From Opisthocomus hoazin (taxonomy: Eukaryota > Chordata > Aves > Opisthocomiformes > Opisthocomidae), in contig NC_134415.1 in the NCBI RefSeq assembly GCF_030867145.1, positions 17,462,417 through 17,526,416 on the forward strand: a stretch of 64,000 nucleotides of DNA. Reading direction: 5' to 3'. The notes below the pieces were generated by a model, which worked only from the letters and a program-made list of their open reading frames with translations, searched no databases and was not told the DNA's origin. The position numbers and the translations under genes were made by a program. Below are positions 35,601 to 45,480 of the stretch, piece after piece; within the stretch, counting starts at the first letter, position 1, and each line of letters starts with the position of its first letter.

Positions 35601-38600
35601 CGCTCTCGGGGGGCAGCACCACCGAGGGCTTCGAGGACTTCACTGGTGGCGTGGCAGAGATGTATGACCTCAAGCGGCCGCCGCGCAACATGGGCCACAT
35701 CATCCGCAAGGCGCTGGAGAGGGGCTCCCTGCTGGGCTGCTCCATCGACGTAAGTGATGCGCCGGCGTGAGCCAGGCTCTGCCCCAGCCATGGCCAAAGC
35801 AAGGCCTCACAGCCCCAGATCGTGGCAGCCGTCCCCTCGCTGGTACGCTGGGCAGGAGGTCGCTTCTTCCCCCTCTTAGCAGAGCACCCTTTCCAGAGCC
35901 AGCGTGTCAGCCCCGTGGCGCAGCGTGTAGCGCTGCAGCCCAGCTGCTGGGAACGGGCTCCTTCTGACGGAGCGGGAACATCCGTCTCAAGCGCAGGCTG
36001 TTAAACAAGGGTCTCCCTATAGCTCTGGCCATGTCTTGCATCAGCATCTGCGAATTACCTGGAGCGGAGTCTGCCATCTGCTCCCTCTCATTAAATTTTT
36101 TTTCTTGCTTTCCAAAGTTCAGGTGGTTCCCTGATGGACCTTCAGTGTCCTCCAGCTGAGAAACTGTCTTTGAATTGTCCTCAGCCAGCAGCCTTTGAGC
36201 ATAGGGAACTGCTGCCCACTGCTTCTCTTGGCTGGAGCAGTGCAAAGCAAGGGCAGTTCTCCATGCAGTGGAGGGAAGGCGTAGGGATAGGACTAGATGA
36301 ATTTAATCATGTTCACTTGAGCTTTGCACATTCTCCTCAGATCACAAGTGCCTTTGACATGGAAGCGGTGACCTTCAAGAAGCTGGTGAAGGGCCACGCC
36401 TATTCTGTCACAGCCTTCCGAGATGTGAGTTGGCTACGTGAGACTTTAATAGCAATAAAATAGCCTGGCCAGTGGCATGGGCTCAACCTCCTGTGTCTGG
36501 TGACCGGCAGGTGAACTACCGGGGTCAGCAGGAGCAGCTCATCCGCGTCAGGAACCCCTGGGGTCAGGTGGAGTGGACCGGAGCCTGGAGCGATGGGTGA
36601 GGTGGACAGATGGGACTTCAGTCCCACTGCTGGCAGGGCAGCAGGCACCGCCCGCACAGCAGTCGAGTGCAGGGCACTGCGAGGGGGAAGTGCGCAGCGT
36701 GCGGTGCCATTCGCATCGGAGAGGGGGACAGTTGGGAGCCAGCTCTGAAGCGTTCTCGATTCACATCGAGTAGTCCTCGTCTAATTGTCTCTCTCCTGCT
36801 ACTCCAGCTCCTCCGAGTGGGACAACATTGACCCCAGCGACAGGGAGGAGCTGCAGCTGAAGATGGAGGATGGAGAGTTCTGGTGAGTGCCAGAGCGAAG
36901 TGCTGCTCTTCTTCAGCAGCCAGCTTGGGAAGGAGCAGAGGAGCTGGGGGGAGATTCTGCAGTCCTGCTGCTCCTGAAACACATGACCTGCCTTTATGAG
37001 CTGCTTTTCCACCACCGGAGAGCCTGCTAGCATTTTCTCATCTAATCTAGTTAATAATTTTCCTCCCTTGAAGGAAATTCAGCCCAACTAAATGCAAAGT
37101 AAACATCTAGGAAGGGTAAACATCTCTTCTTCCCCAAACCCAGCAGCAGGCTTTACATGAGTTACAGCTGCTCAGGGTGAAAGATCTTGCTGTCACTTAA
37201 TTCTCCTGAAACGTTGGCTGGGGCCGGAGCTGCTTGTGCTCCCCTCAGTGGTGCCCTGGCCCCAGTCCCTGCCTGCTTCCCGCAGGATGTCTTTCCGAGA
37301 CTTCATGAGGGAGTTCTCCAGGCTGGAGATCTGCAACCTGACCCCCGATGCCCTCACCAAGGACGAGCTCAGCCGGTGGCACACGCAGGTGTTCGAGGGC
37401 ACGTGGCGCCGGGGGAGCACTGCCGGGGGTTGCAGGAATCACCCAGGTACCTCTCCCCTCCACACCTCCGCTCTGGGCAGCGCGCGGGAGCCGGGAGTCT
37501 CATCCACGTGTCCTCTTCCTCCCAGCCACGTTCTGGATCAACCCCCAGTTTAAGATCAAGCTGCTGGAAGAGGATGATGACCCAGGGGACGATGAGGTGG
37601 CCTGCAGCTTCCTGGTGGCTCTGATGCAGAAGCACCGGCGGCGGGAGCGGCGGGTCGGGGGCGACATGCACACCATCGGCTTCGCTGTCTACGAGGTAAC
37701 CCCTGCCCGCCCCGATCCTGCTTCCCTGGGACCGGCTCAGCCCTGCCAGTCCTGCCTGGACCTGGCATCCCGGTCCCCAAGGAAACCTCTCCCACCTGCT
37801 TTGGCCAGTCTGTGGGACGTCCCCCCTCCCGTGCTCCCCACAGCTGTAGGGGATGGGGGCAGGTACAGGGATTCTGATTTTTTTTCCTTTTTCTCTCCTC
37901 CCTGCAGGTTCCTGAGGAGGTACGTCTGGAGCTGCCGGAGCCTACCCCCTCTTGGAGGGGAGCGCATGAGTGGGAAGGAGTGGGTTAACGCACCCCGTGG
38001 TGTGGGAGCTCCCACCACACTGGCAGTGGCTGGGGTGCTAATGGGTGCTGGTGCTGGGCACCTCCATGCAGGAGGGATGGCTCCCACTGGACAGCACGGG
38101 GAAATCCTGCCCGATGGCGCTGCCTTTGGTCCTGCCACTCCCTGCGGGTCCCCCCATCCCCCCGTTGCGGGGCTGTGGTCCACAAGTGCCTTTGCGTCCC
38201 CCAGGCCCAGGGCAGCCAGAACGTGCACTTGAAGAAGGACTTCTTCCTGCGAAACCAGTCACGGGCACGGTCCGAAACCTTCATCAACCTGCGGGAGGTG
38301 AGCAACCAGATCCGGCTGCCCCCCGGCGAGTACATCGTTGTGCCCTCCACCTTCGAGCCGCACAAGGAGGCCGACTTCATCCTGCGCGTCTTCACCGAGA
38401 AGCAGTCGGACACGGCGTGAGTCCCTGCCTGGCCAAGGGTTGCCCTGTGTCTTTGAGCGGTGGGACATTTCCCCACTGCAGGCAGCCTGCTGGCTGAGGA
38501 CCCTGCTCATCGCTTTGCTTTCCTCCTTTCTACCCGCAGGGAGCTGGACGAGGAGATCTCGGCAGATCTGGCAGATGAGGTAGGAGCCGCTGCTTTGGTT

Positions 38601-41600
38601 CGGTTGGTGCTGAGGCTCTGGGGCTGTGGAGGGGGAGCTGGGGGGCAGGAGGTGGTACGTGGGTTTGGGATGTCGCTGTGGCTGGAGCGGGGCTGGCAGG
38701 GTTGAGGTGGTGGGGATGTGGGAAGGCTCGAAGATGAGAAGAAGAAAGAAGAGCTTCCCTTCCCGTTTGGGTTTGCTGAGCCTGGGAGGCAGGGCGGTGC
38801 CTGGGTTTGGCCACTAACCTCTCTTTCTGGCCTGTGTCGCCTCAGGAGGAGATAACCGAGGATGACATAGAGGATGGCTTCAAGAACATGTTCCAGCAGC
38901 TGGCAGGGGAGGTGGGTATGGCTGCACCGAGCTCGGGGGGGACTGACCTGGGGAGGGGACAGGACGGGACCCCTGGCCGTGAGAGCTCCATCCCACCCTA
39001 CGCTCAGTCCCATCCTCCGTCTCCGCCGTGCTGAGCCGCACGTGGTTTGTGACTAAGGCAGAGAAGTTTAGGCAGGAGGAGGGAAATGGCCACGAGTGGG
39101 GTGGAGAGCAGGCAAGGGGTGGTGCTAACTCTGCCCCTGCTGCAGGACATGGAAATCAGCGTCTTCGAGCTCCGGACTATTCTGAACAGAGTCATCGCTA
39201 GACGTAAGCGCTGCCCTTCCTGCTCCTTGCTCCCCGTGGCCCAGGCCTGCTCAGCAGGTCGGGTTTTGATGCACATGCTCAACCTCCTCCTTCCTTCTCA
39301 GACAAAGATCTGAAGACGGATGGGTTCAGCCTGGACTCCTGCCGCAACATGGTCAACCTGATGGATGTATCCTCTGGGTGCTGTAGGCAGCCTGCTGGCA
39401 GCTTGACTTCTCCGCAGGAGCTGGGGCTTGGCTCTCTGGCCGTGCTGAGGCTGGTCAGCCAGGGGAAGGAAGGAAGAGGTCCTTCTGGCTTCAGGGCCAC
39501 CTGCCCTACACCCCTGGGCTTTAGCAGCAGGCTTTTTGGAAAGGGAGAAGTGTAAAGCAACAGGAGCCGCAGCCTGTGTTCCTGCTTGCCCTAGGGTGTG
39601 CGGTTGAGGGGCAGATGAGCAGCTCTGAGCCCTGCTCCAGCCTGGGCCTGCAGCATCCCTTTCTGCTGCAGGCCAGCCTGGTTTTGCTCCGAGAACACCA
39701 CAGCAGTGTGCTGCTGTTGTAGTTTAGGCAACTAAGCACTAGACAGCCACTCGCTCGCCCCTCGCCTTTCCCCCCAGTGCGATGGGGAGGAGAGATGGAC
39801 AAAAGGTAAAACTCGTGGGTTGAGATAAGACAGTTCAGTAAGACAACAAACGAAATACTGCTACTACTAATACTACTAATAATTATAATAATGAATATGC
39901 AATACGATTTTTTCACCGTCTGATGACTGATTTGCGGCCCGTTCCCTACCGGTGATCACGGAACCTGGAAAATCGCGAATTTTGCGAAACTTCTGGTAAA
40001 AACCAAACTCCCGGAAAAGTTCGAACTCTCAGACAAGAGAGGATTCGAACTCATGGAAACAGGAAAAGAAAGATTCCTGCCGCCCCCCAGCCAGCTCCCT
40101 ATTATAAACTGAGCATGATGTCTATGGTATGGAATATTTCCACTGGCCAGGTTGTCTGTCTGTCTGGTGATGCTCCCTCCCAGCTCCTGCACACCTGCTC
40201 CTTAGCTGAAGAGGAGAAACTGGAAAAAGCCCTTGATTGCATAGCAACAACTAAAACCACCAGGGTTATCAACATTCTTCTCATACTAAACTCCAAAGCA
40301 GCTACAGGGAGGACAATTAACTCTATCCCAGCCGAAACCAGGATAGCTTCTTACGGTGGCAGCACAGCTGCTCCCAGGGACCAGCACGGCAGCTGCTGCA
40401 AGCATTACACTTTCCCCGTGGGGTTGCAGGCTCTGATCTCACTGATGCTGCGGGACAGAGAGGGGAAGTTGGAGGGAAAAAATCAGGGATGCCAAGTGTG
40501 GCCAGGCCTTTCTTACCGAAAGTGGCTGGGATCTGGTGGCTTTGCCTTTATGTCACCACCCGCTTTGCTAGCTACTTTCTCCTTGACCCTCTGCTCCCCA
40601 GAAAGACGGCAGCGCCCGCCTCGGGTTGGTGGAGTTCCAGATCCTGTGGAACAAGATCCGGAGCTGGCTGGTGAGGAGGAGCGGGGGGCATGGTGTACTG
40701 CACGGAGGTAGCACCCCTCCTGTGGCACCAGGGCGAGGGGACAGCCAGGCTGGAGGCCCCAGGAGAGCCTGCCCTTCACGTCCTCCGTGATGTTTTTGCA
40801 GACGATCTTCCGCCAGCACGACCTGGATAAGTCAGGCACCATGAGCTCCTATGAGATGCGCATGGCTCTAGAGTCAGCAGGTAGGTCTGGAAAAGGATGG
40901 GGCTGGGCTTGGGGGCTGGGGAGGGGGCTCCTGCTGTCGGAGCCCTGCCTCGGGTAACTGAAGAAGAGCGAAACCAGCCTGTGTCGTGTGCTTGGAGCCA
41001 ACCTGTTGTGGTAGCGAGATGTGGCCCATGTCCGTGCTGGGCTCTCTCCATCCCAGCCATGCTGAGCACTGGAGCCCGGGGGTTAGGGGTGCATGCAAGG
41101 TGGTCTCAGACTCTGTCCTCCTCTGACCTGCACGGCCCCATCCTGGCAAAGCAGAGGCCTGGGGTGGATCAGTGAGCTAGCTAGTCATGGCTCCAGGGAG
41201 AGCATCCCCTCTTCCTGCTGAGGCTCCACATGGTGCCCTTCCTTGGGTGGGTTGGTGGCTCCTTCGGGTGGGGGCATGGACTTTGATAGTTCCACCCTCC
41301 TCTCCTGCCTCCCTGGGTTGCTGACTGCTCTCTGCCTTGCAGGTTTCAAGCTGAACAACAAGCTGCATCAGGTGGTGGTGGCCCGCTATGCAGACGCCGA
41401 CATGGGCGTGGACTTTGACAACTTTGTCTGCTGCCTCGTGAAGCTGGAGGCCATGTTCAGTGAGTGGTGGCTCTGGGGCAGGGAGGGCAGGGACAGAGGG
41501 ATGCGTTGCTCACCTTGCTTTTGTGCCCCTGCAGGGTTCTTCCACGGCATGGACCCTGAAGGCACTGGCACTGCTGTGATGAACCTCTCCGAGGTGAGAG

Positions 41601-41854
41601 CTCAGCCCAGTGGGAGGTGGGGTGGGAGACAAGGGGACAAGGCAGCTGGGGTGGGTGGTAGAAAGCCCTCCAGCCGCTTGGGTAGGGGAAGAAGCCATAA
41701 AAGATCAAGATGAGAAAACAGGATTGTTGCAGGCTCTGTGTTTCTCAGAGGGCTGTCAGAGTTGACACATGAGGGCACGTCAAAAATGCCCCAGCCCCTG
41801 CTCACCCCTTCTCCCTCTCCTTCCCAGTGGCTGCTGCTGACGATGTGCGGCTAG
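32676..41854 (+). CDS. CAPN11: Calpain-11, mu/m-type calpain large (catalytic) subunit
   Basis: This is a cytosolic Ca2+-activated cysteine protease making limited cuts in cytoskeletal and signalling proteins. Coding exons: 32676-32921, 33473-33542, 35013-35131, 35275-35408, 35581-35749, 36341-36424, 36511-36596, 36808-36882, 37286-37446, 37526-37695, 37908-37919, 38205-38416, 38540-38579, 38846-38911, 39146-39203, 39302-39366, 40602-40670, 40802-40880, 41343-41459, 41535-41593, 41828-41854. They sum to 705 codons, the length I recall for chicken mu/m-calpain, which it matches almost throughout. Layout: N-terminal anchor helix; protease core PC1/PC2 (about 46-355) with Cys108 (codon 35018), His265 (36395) and Asn289 (36553); C2-like CBSW domain (about 356-515); acidic linker; penta-EF-hand domain (about 530-705) with a canonical loop [12 protein letters not shown]. 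Two ATGs lie in tandem (32676, 32679); the first is chosen. Mammalian CAPN11 is largely testis-restricted, while the bird form is reported more broadly expressed. CAPN1/CAPN2 are excluded by best match and synteny. Confidence 0.96.
37908..37919 (+). other. CAPN11: CAPN11 12-nt microexon (VPEE)
   Basis: A 12-base exon (acceptor AG 37906-37907, donor GTACGT at 37920) encodes four residues between the YE end of exon 10 and the AQGSQN start of exon 12. The join gives the expected calpain sequence. Similar tiny exons at this place occur in other classical calpain genes. It is easily missed by automated gene models. Confidence 0.88.
39715..40345. mobile_element. Solo LTR of an avian endogenous retrovirus, in a CAPN11 intron
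   Basis: About 630 bases match, from memory, a common bird LTR. The left end is 'tgttgtagtttaggcaact', then 'aaactcgtgggttgagata', an A/T-rich trinucleotide stretch, a TATA-like 'attataaact' at 40101, and a right end 'cagccgaaaccaggata'. The flanks gctgc (39710-39714) and gcttc (40346-40350) could be a diverged 5-bp target-site duplication. No gag, pol or env sequence is present, so internal DNA was lost by LTR recombination. It lies in the intron 39367-40601, which separates exons of the EF-hand domain. LTR family and transcriptional orientation are not settled. Confidence 0.8.
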
Positions 41855-43160
41855 GAGCCACGACAGATCCGCTGCGGCTGGGACACCCCGGCGGGCCAGG
41901 CCCCCTCCAAGTGCCTCCCCTTGGATCTGTGGACACAGGATACTCTTCCCCCTTGCTCCATCCCGCGCTGAGCCACCAGCCCTGCCTCCCGGCAAGCCTC
42001 ACACCACCCTCTCCGGTGGACCAGGGATCAAGGCGGGCAGGGGATGCCCTTCTCCTCTTCCGGGCTGGGCTTCTTTCCGCTCCCCCCTCCTCTCTGCCCA
42101 CCCCAGGACAGGAGGAGGGCAAGCAGCATGGGGTACCTGTGCGTCCCCGCACCGAGCTTGGCTGAAGTGAAGGAGCAGGCTGGGGGCCGGCTGAGGAGCA
42201 GGGAGAGGCAGGTGCTGCAGGGGGAAGAGAGGGGGGACTCGCATCGCTCGCTCTGGTACTGTCCCATCCCCAGCGGCGCGCACTGCCTGTCTCTGCGCCC
42301 GCCTTGGAGCCTCAGCAGTGCTGCCTCGCTCAGCCAGAGGCAGCGGGTTCCCGGGGAGCCGGCATGGCCTTCTGGGAGGAGGAAGGGCCATACTCTTCTT
42401 CTTGAAGCCCTTGCACTGCATTCATCGCCACTAAGCACGACCAAAGCGTGGAGCCCATGGGCTCTTCCTGCGTGGCCTTCTACACCTCCCTCCACCTCCA
42501 TGGGGGCATGCCTTTGCCCCACCGCTGGGCCAAGCACTGAATGTCTGGGGGTTCCCTCACTGCATGAGCACGTGCCACCCTACAGCGGAGCAGATGCTCC
42601 TCTCTTCCACGTGGGGCTGGCAATGCCACCCCCGTCGCAGCAGCTTGGCCTCCCCTCCCAGCCCCGGGAGCTCCTGAGGCAGTCGCTGCCCCTGCTCCTG
42701 GCCTCCAGCAGGGATGGGGGGTGCCTGGCACCTGAGGGGCCATGCCTTCCCCCTGAGAGGACGTGGGGCTGGTTTGCGGGGGTGTTCTCCTGCGCACAGT
42801 TGGGTTTTTCACCCCCTTTCCCTCACCCTCCGCTGCTGTTACACACTCCTCTTCCCCTGGGCTATTTCGCCTGGGGCGGATGGGCTCCAGTGCCAACATA
42901 TTCACACTTCTCCATGCTCCTTCGCTCCCCTCACCTTCTTCTAGGGTAACGGGGAGGCTCCAGTTTGGCGGTGGGCGATGGCCCGTCCTTTGCCCCATAG
43001 AGGCAGGCAGGCAGGCAGGCAAGCAGTTAGCTTTCCCCAGTCCCCTGTCGTCGCTGGAGGACGCGCCTGCAGCAATAACCACTGCTGCCCGCCTGGCAGC
43101 TCCGCTTCCCCCCCCCGCTCGCTGCGTGCTCCGGGAATAAACCGAGATCTGTTGGACCTG
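41855..43160 (+). other. CAPN11: CAPN11 3' UTR
   Basis: The stretch runs from the stop codon to just beyond the first canonical AATAAA at 43136. It is GC-rich and holds a short (GGCA)n/(AGGC)n stretch near 43002-43022. Open frames on both strands are chance. The mRNA end is inferred from the signal alone. Confidence 0.65.
43136..43141 (+). terminator. CAPN11: Polyadenylation signal AATAAA for CAPN11
   Basis: This is the first canonical hexamer after the CAPN11 stop (about 1.28 kb downstream), followed by a T/G-rich 'tctgttggacctgtgg' element suitable for cleavage. Confidence 0.75.
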
Positions 43161-43164
43161 TGGC

Positions 43165-44560
43165 CCGGGAGGTGACTTGTGCCCACAGCCTGGGCTGGGG
43201 GGGTGAGATGCAGAGCCAAGCCCAGGGCATGCTGCTTGCTCAGCCCAGGGCACGGGTGCAGGAGCTGCATCCACCAGGGACAGGTCTTACCGTGGGGATG
43301 GAGGGCTCCATCCCTGCTAGGATTTTATAAAACTCGCGTTTTCCTTTACAGGGGGGTCTGAATGCCGACGGGCAGGGGCAGCACCGTGTAAGAAGTGTAA
43401 GGGAGCGCTGCTCTTCAAAGCGAGAGCAAGCAGCATGCTGTTAGCAGGGCTGTTTGGTTATCCCAGGGGTTTCTCAAGTGGAGGAAAAGCCAGTGCTTGC
43501 TCCCTGGTGTCGGCGGGAGGAGCGTGTTAGTGCCAGGCTGGGATGGGGAGCCGGGGCAGCTTCACCCCAGCCCGTGCCCCAGGGATGTGGGTGCAGCCGT
43601 CCTCCCGCTCGGCCCTAGCTGGTGTCCCAAAGGCCTCCCCGGGGCAGCGCTGGGTGCTTTTGCCATGCAAGTAGCTGCAGCAGCTTCAAGTCGCCGTCCC
43701 CCTGCCTCACCAGCGGCCCGGCAGCAGCTGAGGGCAGCCGGCAAGGCTGGGTTTGGCCCAGCGGACTTTGCGCTTGGGTGGATTAATGTTGGTCAGGGTT
43801 TGCTGCCCCGGACAGCCCCTTGCCAAGGTCTCCTCTGCTGGTGGCAGAGCTGGGGTCTGCTCTTAGAGGTGTCTGGGGGCGGTTGGGGAGGGGAAGGAGG
43901 GTCTGCTTGGCTAGGTCGGGGTTAACCGTGGAGCAGGTGGGAGGGGAGGGCAGCCTGCAGCTCTGGACCCCAGGAAGGGACCACACAGGGTATGTGACCC
44001 TGGGTGGGGGACATGGAGCTGAGGAGTGAGGGCAGCTCCAGCAGCACAGAGCATCGCCCCAAGCTGCCCTCTTCTCCAGGGCTGCACAGAGATGGGCTAC
44101 TTGCACTTGGCTCCTGGCTACCTGGGGTGCGGGGGTACCTCAGCGCTTGGCAGCGTGGGCTCCCCTGTGCAACCACAAAGTCCCCGATAAACGAGGGCTC
44201 CAGGCGACAGGACGGGACACCGGTGCGGGCAGGCAAAGCTGTCGTCGCTGTCCCAGCTGTGGGGCCTCACTGTGCACACACAGGCCCAATTGTAGGGCAG
44301 GGTGACGTGCTGGCTTTGGGGTGACAGGTGCCCCCGGCGCAGCCTTACCAGAAGCCCCCTCCCTCGCTCCGGGCGCCAGCTGGCAGATCCCTTCCCTCTG
44401 CCCTGGCAGCTGGCAGCAGTACTGGCGGGGGGTCGGCAGGCGGGGGGTCCCCAGCTGCCAGCTAACGCCACGAGGGGTAGCCTGGTTCATCCCCCTCCTT
44501 GCAAAGGGGGACAAGGAGGAGGCCCAGCGGGGTCCTTAAATGCTGGTATAAGGTGACGAG
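43165..44560. other. Intergenic sequence 3' of CAPN11
   Basis: No exon or RNA gene is recognised. Composition is GC-rich with overlapping chance open frames on both strands. Confidence 0.5.
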
Positions 44561-44569
44561 CAAGAGCTG

Positions 44570-44630
44570 TTGGGTTGATGGTTGGACTTGATGATCTCAG
44601 AGGTCTTTTCCAACCTTAATGATTCTGTGA
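44570..44630 (+). mobile_element. CR1 LINE 3'-end fragment
   Basis: A short tail carries the CR1 signature 'gatggttggacttgatgatc', then 'aggtcttttccaacctta', and ends 'tgattctgtga'. Only the last 60 or so bases of the element are recognisable. Confidence 0.85.
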
Positions 44631-44761
44631 AGAGCGGATAGGGGCCAGATGTGGCCAGAAGTGCTCTCAGGGTAAGGTTTGTCTTGCCGTGGGCACTAGC
44701 CAGTGAGAGCCTTTCCCAGAGCCATCCCTTGGGTCTGCGTTGGGTGGGAGCGCACAAGGTA

Positions 44762-44827
44762 GATGATGGTTGGGCTGGAAACCTCTAAAGGTCCCTTCCA
44801 ACCCAAAGCATTATATATGATTCTATG
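44762..44827 (+). mobile_element. CR1 LINE 3'-end fragment, second copy
   Basis: It carries the CR1 tail motifs 'gatggttgggctggaaacc' and 'ggtcccttccaaccca', ending 'atgattctatgg'. It is separate from the copy about 130 bases upstream and of a different sub-type (TATATATGATTCTATGG end). Confidence 0.85.
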
Positions 44828-44839
44828 GAGGTGGGCAGG

Positions 44840-45450
44840 CGGCACCCATGGGTGCTCGGCACCGCTGCTCCAGCTCCCCAGGACCGCAGCACCCCTCCTG
44901 CACCCCCGTGCTGTCCCGCCGCCGCCCGCTCTCCCCGGGGTCCCCCCTCTCCCACCGGCTGCTCACGTCCATCCTCCAGGCACGGCGGGGGCAGGACCGC
45001 AGCCCGGCCCAGCTGCCCCACCAGCTGCCCCAGCAGCCGGGCCCTGGCCCCGTCTGCCCCTCGGCTGCGCTCCGCTCTGCCCCGGGCCCGCAGGAATGTG
45101 GGCACAAGGGGCCTTTGTGTGAGCGAGCCGGCGGCCGCGGGGCCGTGGCCCAGCCCAGCAGCCGAGCCGGGGCTGGGGAGAGCCCGCTCCCCACGCTCCT
45201 CGCCGCCCCGGCACCAGCAGCGGGGTGTCGGGAGCATCCAGCGGCGCTGCCGGCCCGGGCACCGGCACAGAGCTGGCACCTCCTGGGCGCCCGTGCCAAG
45301 GGACGCCATGGGCTCAGCCGCCGCCGAGGGAGCGGGGCGGGGGCCGAGAGCACCGGGCAGCAGCTGCTGGATTTGGGCTTTTTCAACAGCTGCCGTCTCG
45401 GCGCCAGCAAATGGGGAATGCGCGCGGGCTGGGGCTGTCCAGGGCCCCGC
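44840..45450. promoter_or_regulatory. Orphan CpG island between CAPN11 and the spectrin-repeat gene
   Basis: About 600 bases are very GC-rich with many CpG, immediately after the CR1 tails. Overlapping open frames on both strands (up to about 300 codons) reflect composition, not coding. No known first exon is recognised. It may be an alternative promoter of the downstream gene, a lncRNA promoter or an enhancer island. Confidence 0.45.
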
Positions 45451-45480
45451 CATGGTGCATTAGACCAACTATTTATAGCT
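45358..45480 (+). promoter_or_regulatory. Candidate muscle-type module: E-boxes plus MEF2 site
   Basis: CAGCTG E-boxes lie at 45361-45366 and 45387-45392, a CAAATG E-box at 45408-45413, and a perfect MEF2 consensus CTATTTATAG at 45469-45478. All fall within 120 bases at the edge of the CpG island. Clustered MyoD/MEF2 sites are typical of striated-muscle enhancers. Activity is inferred only. It lies 4.4 kb 5' of the ATG of the spectrin-repeat gene. Confidence 0.4.
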
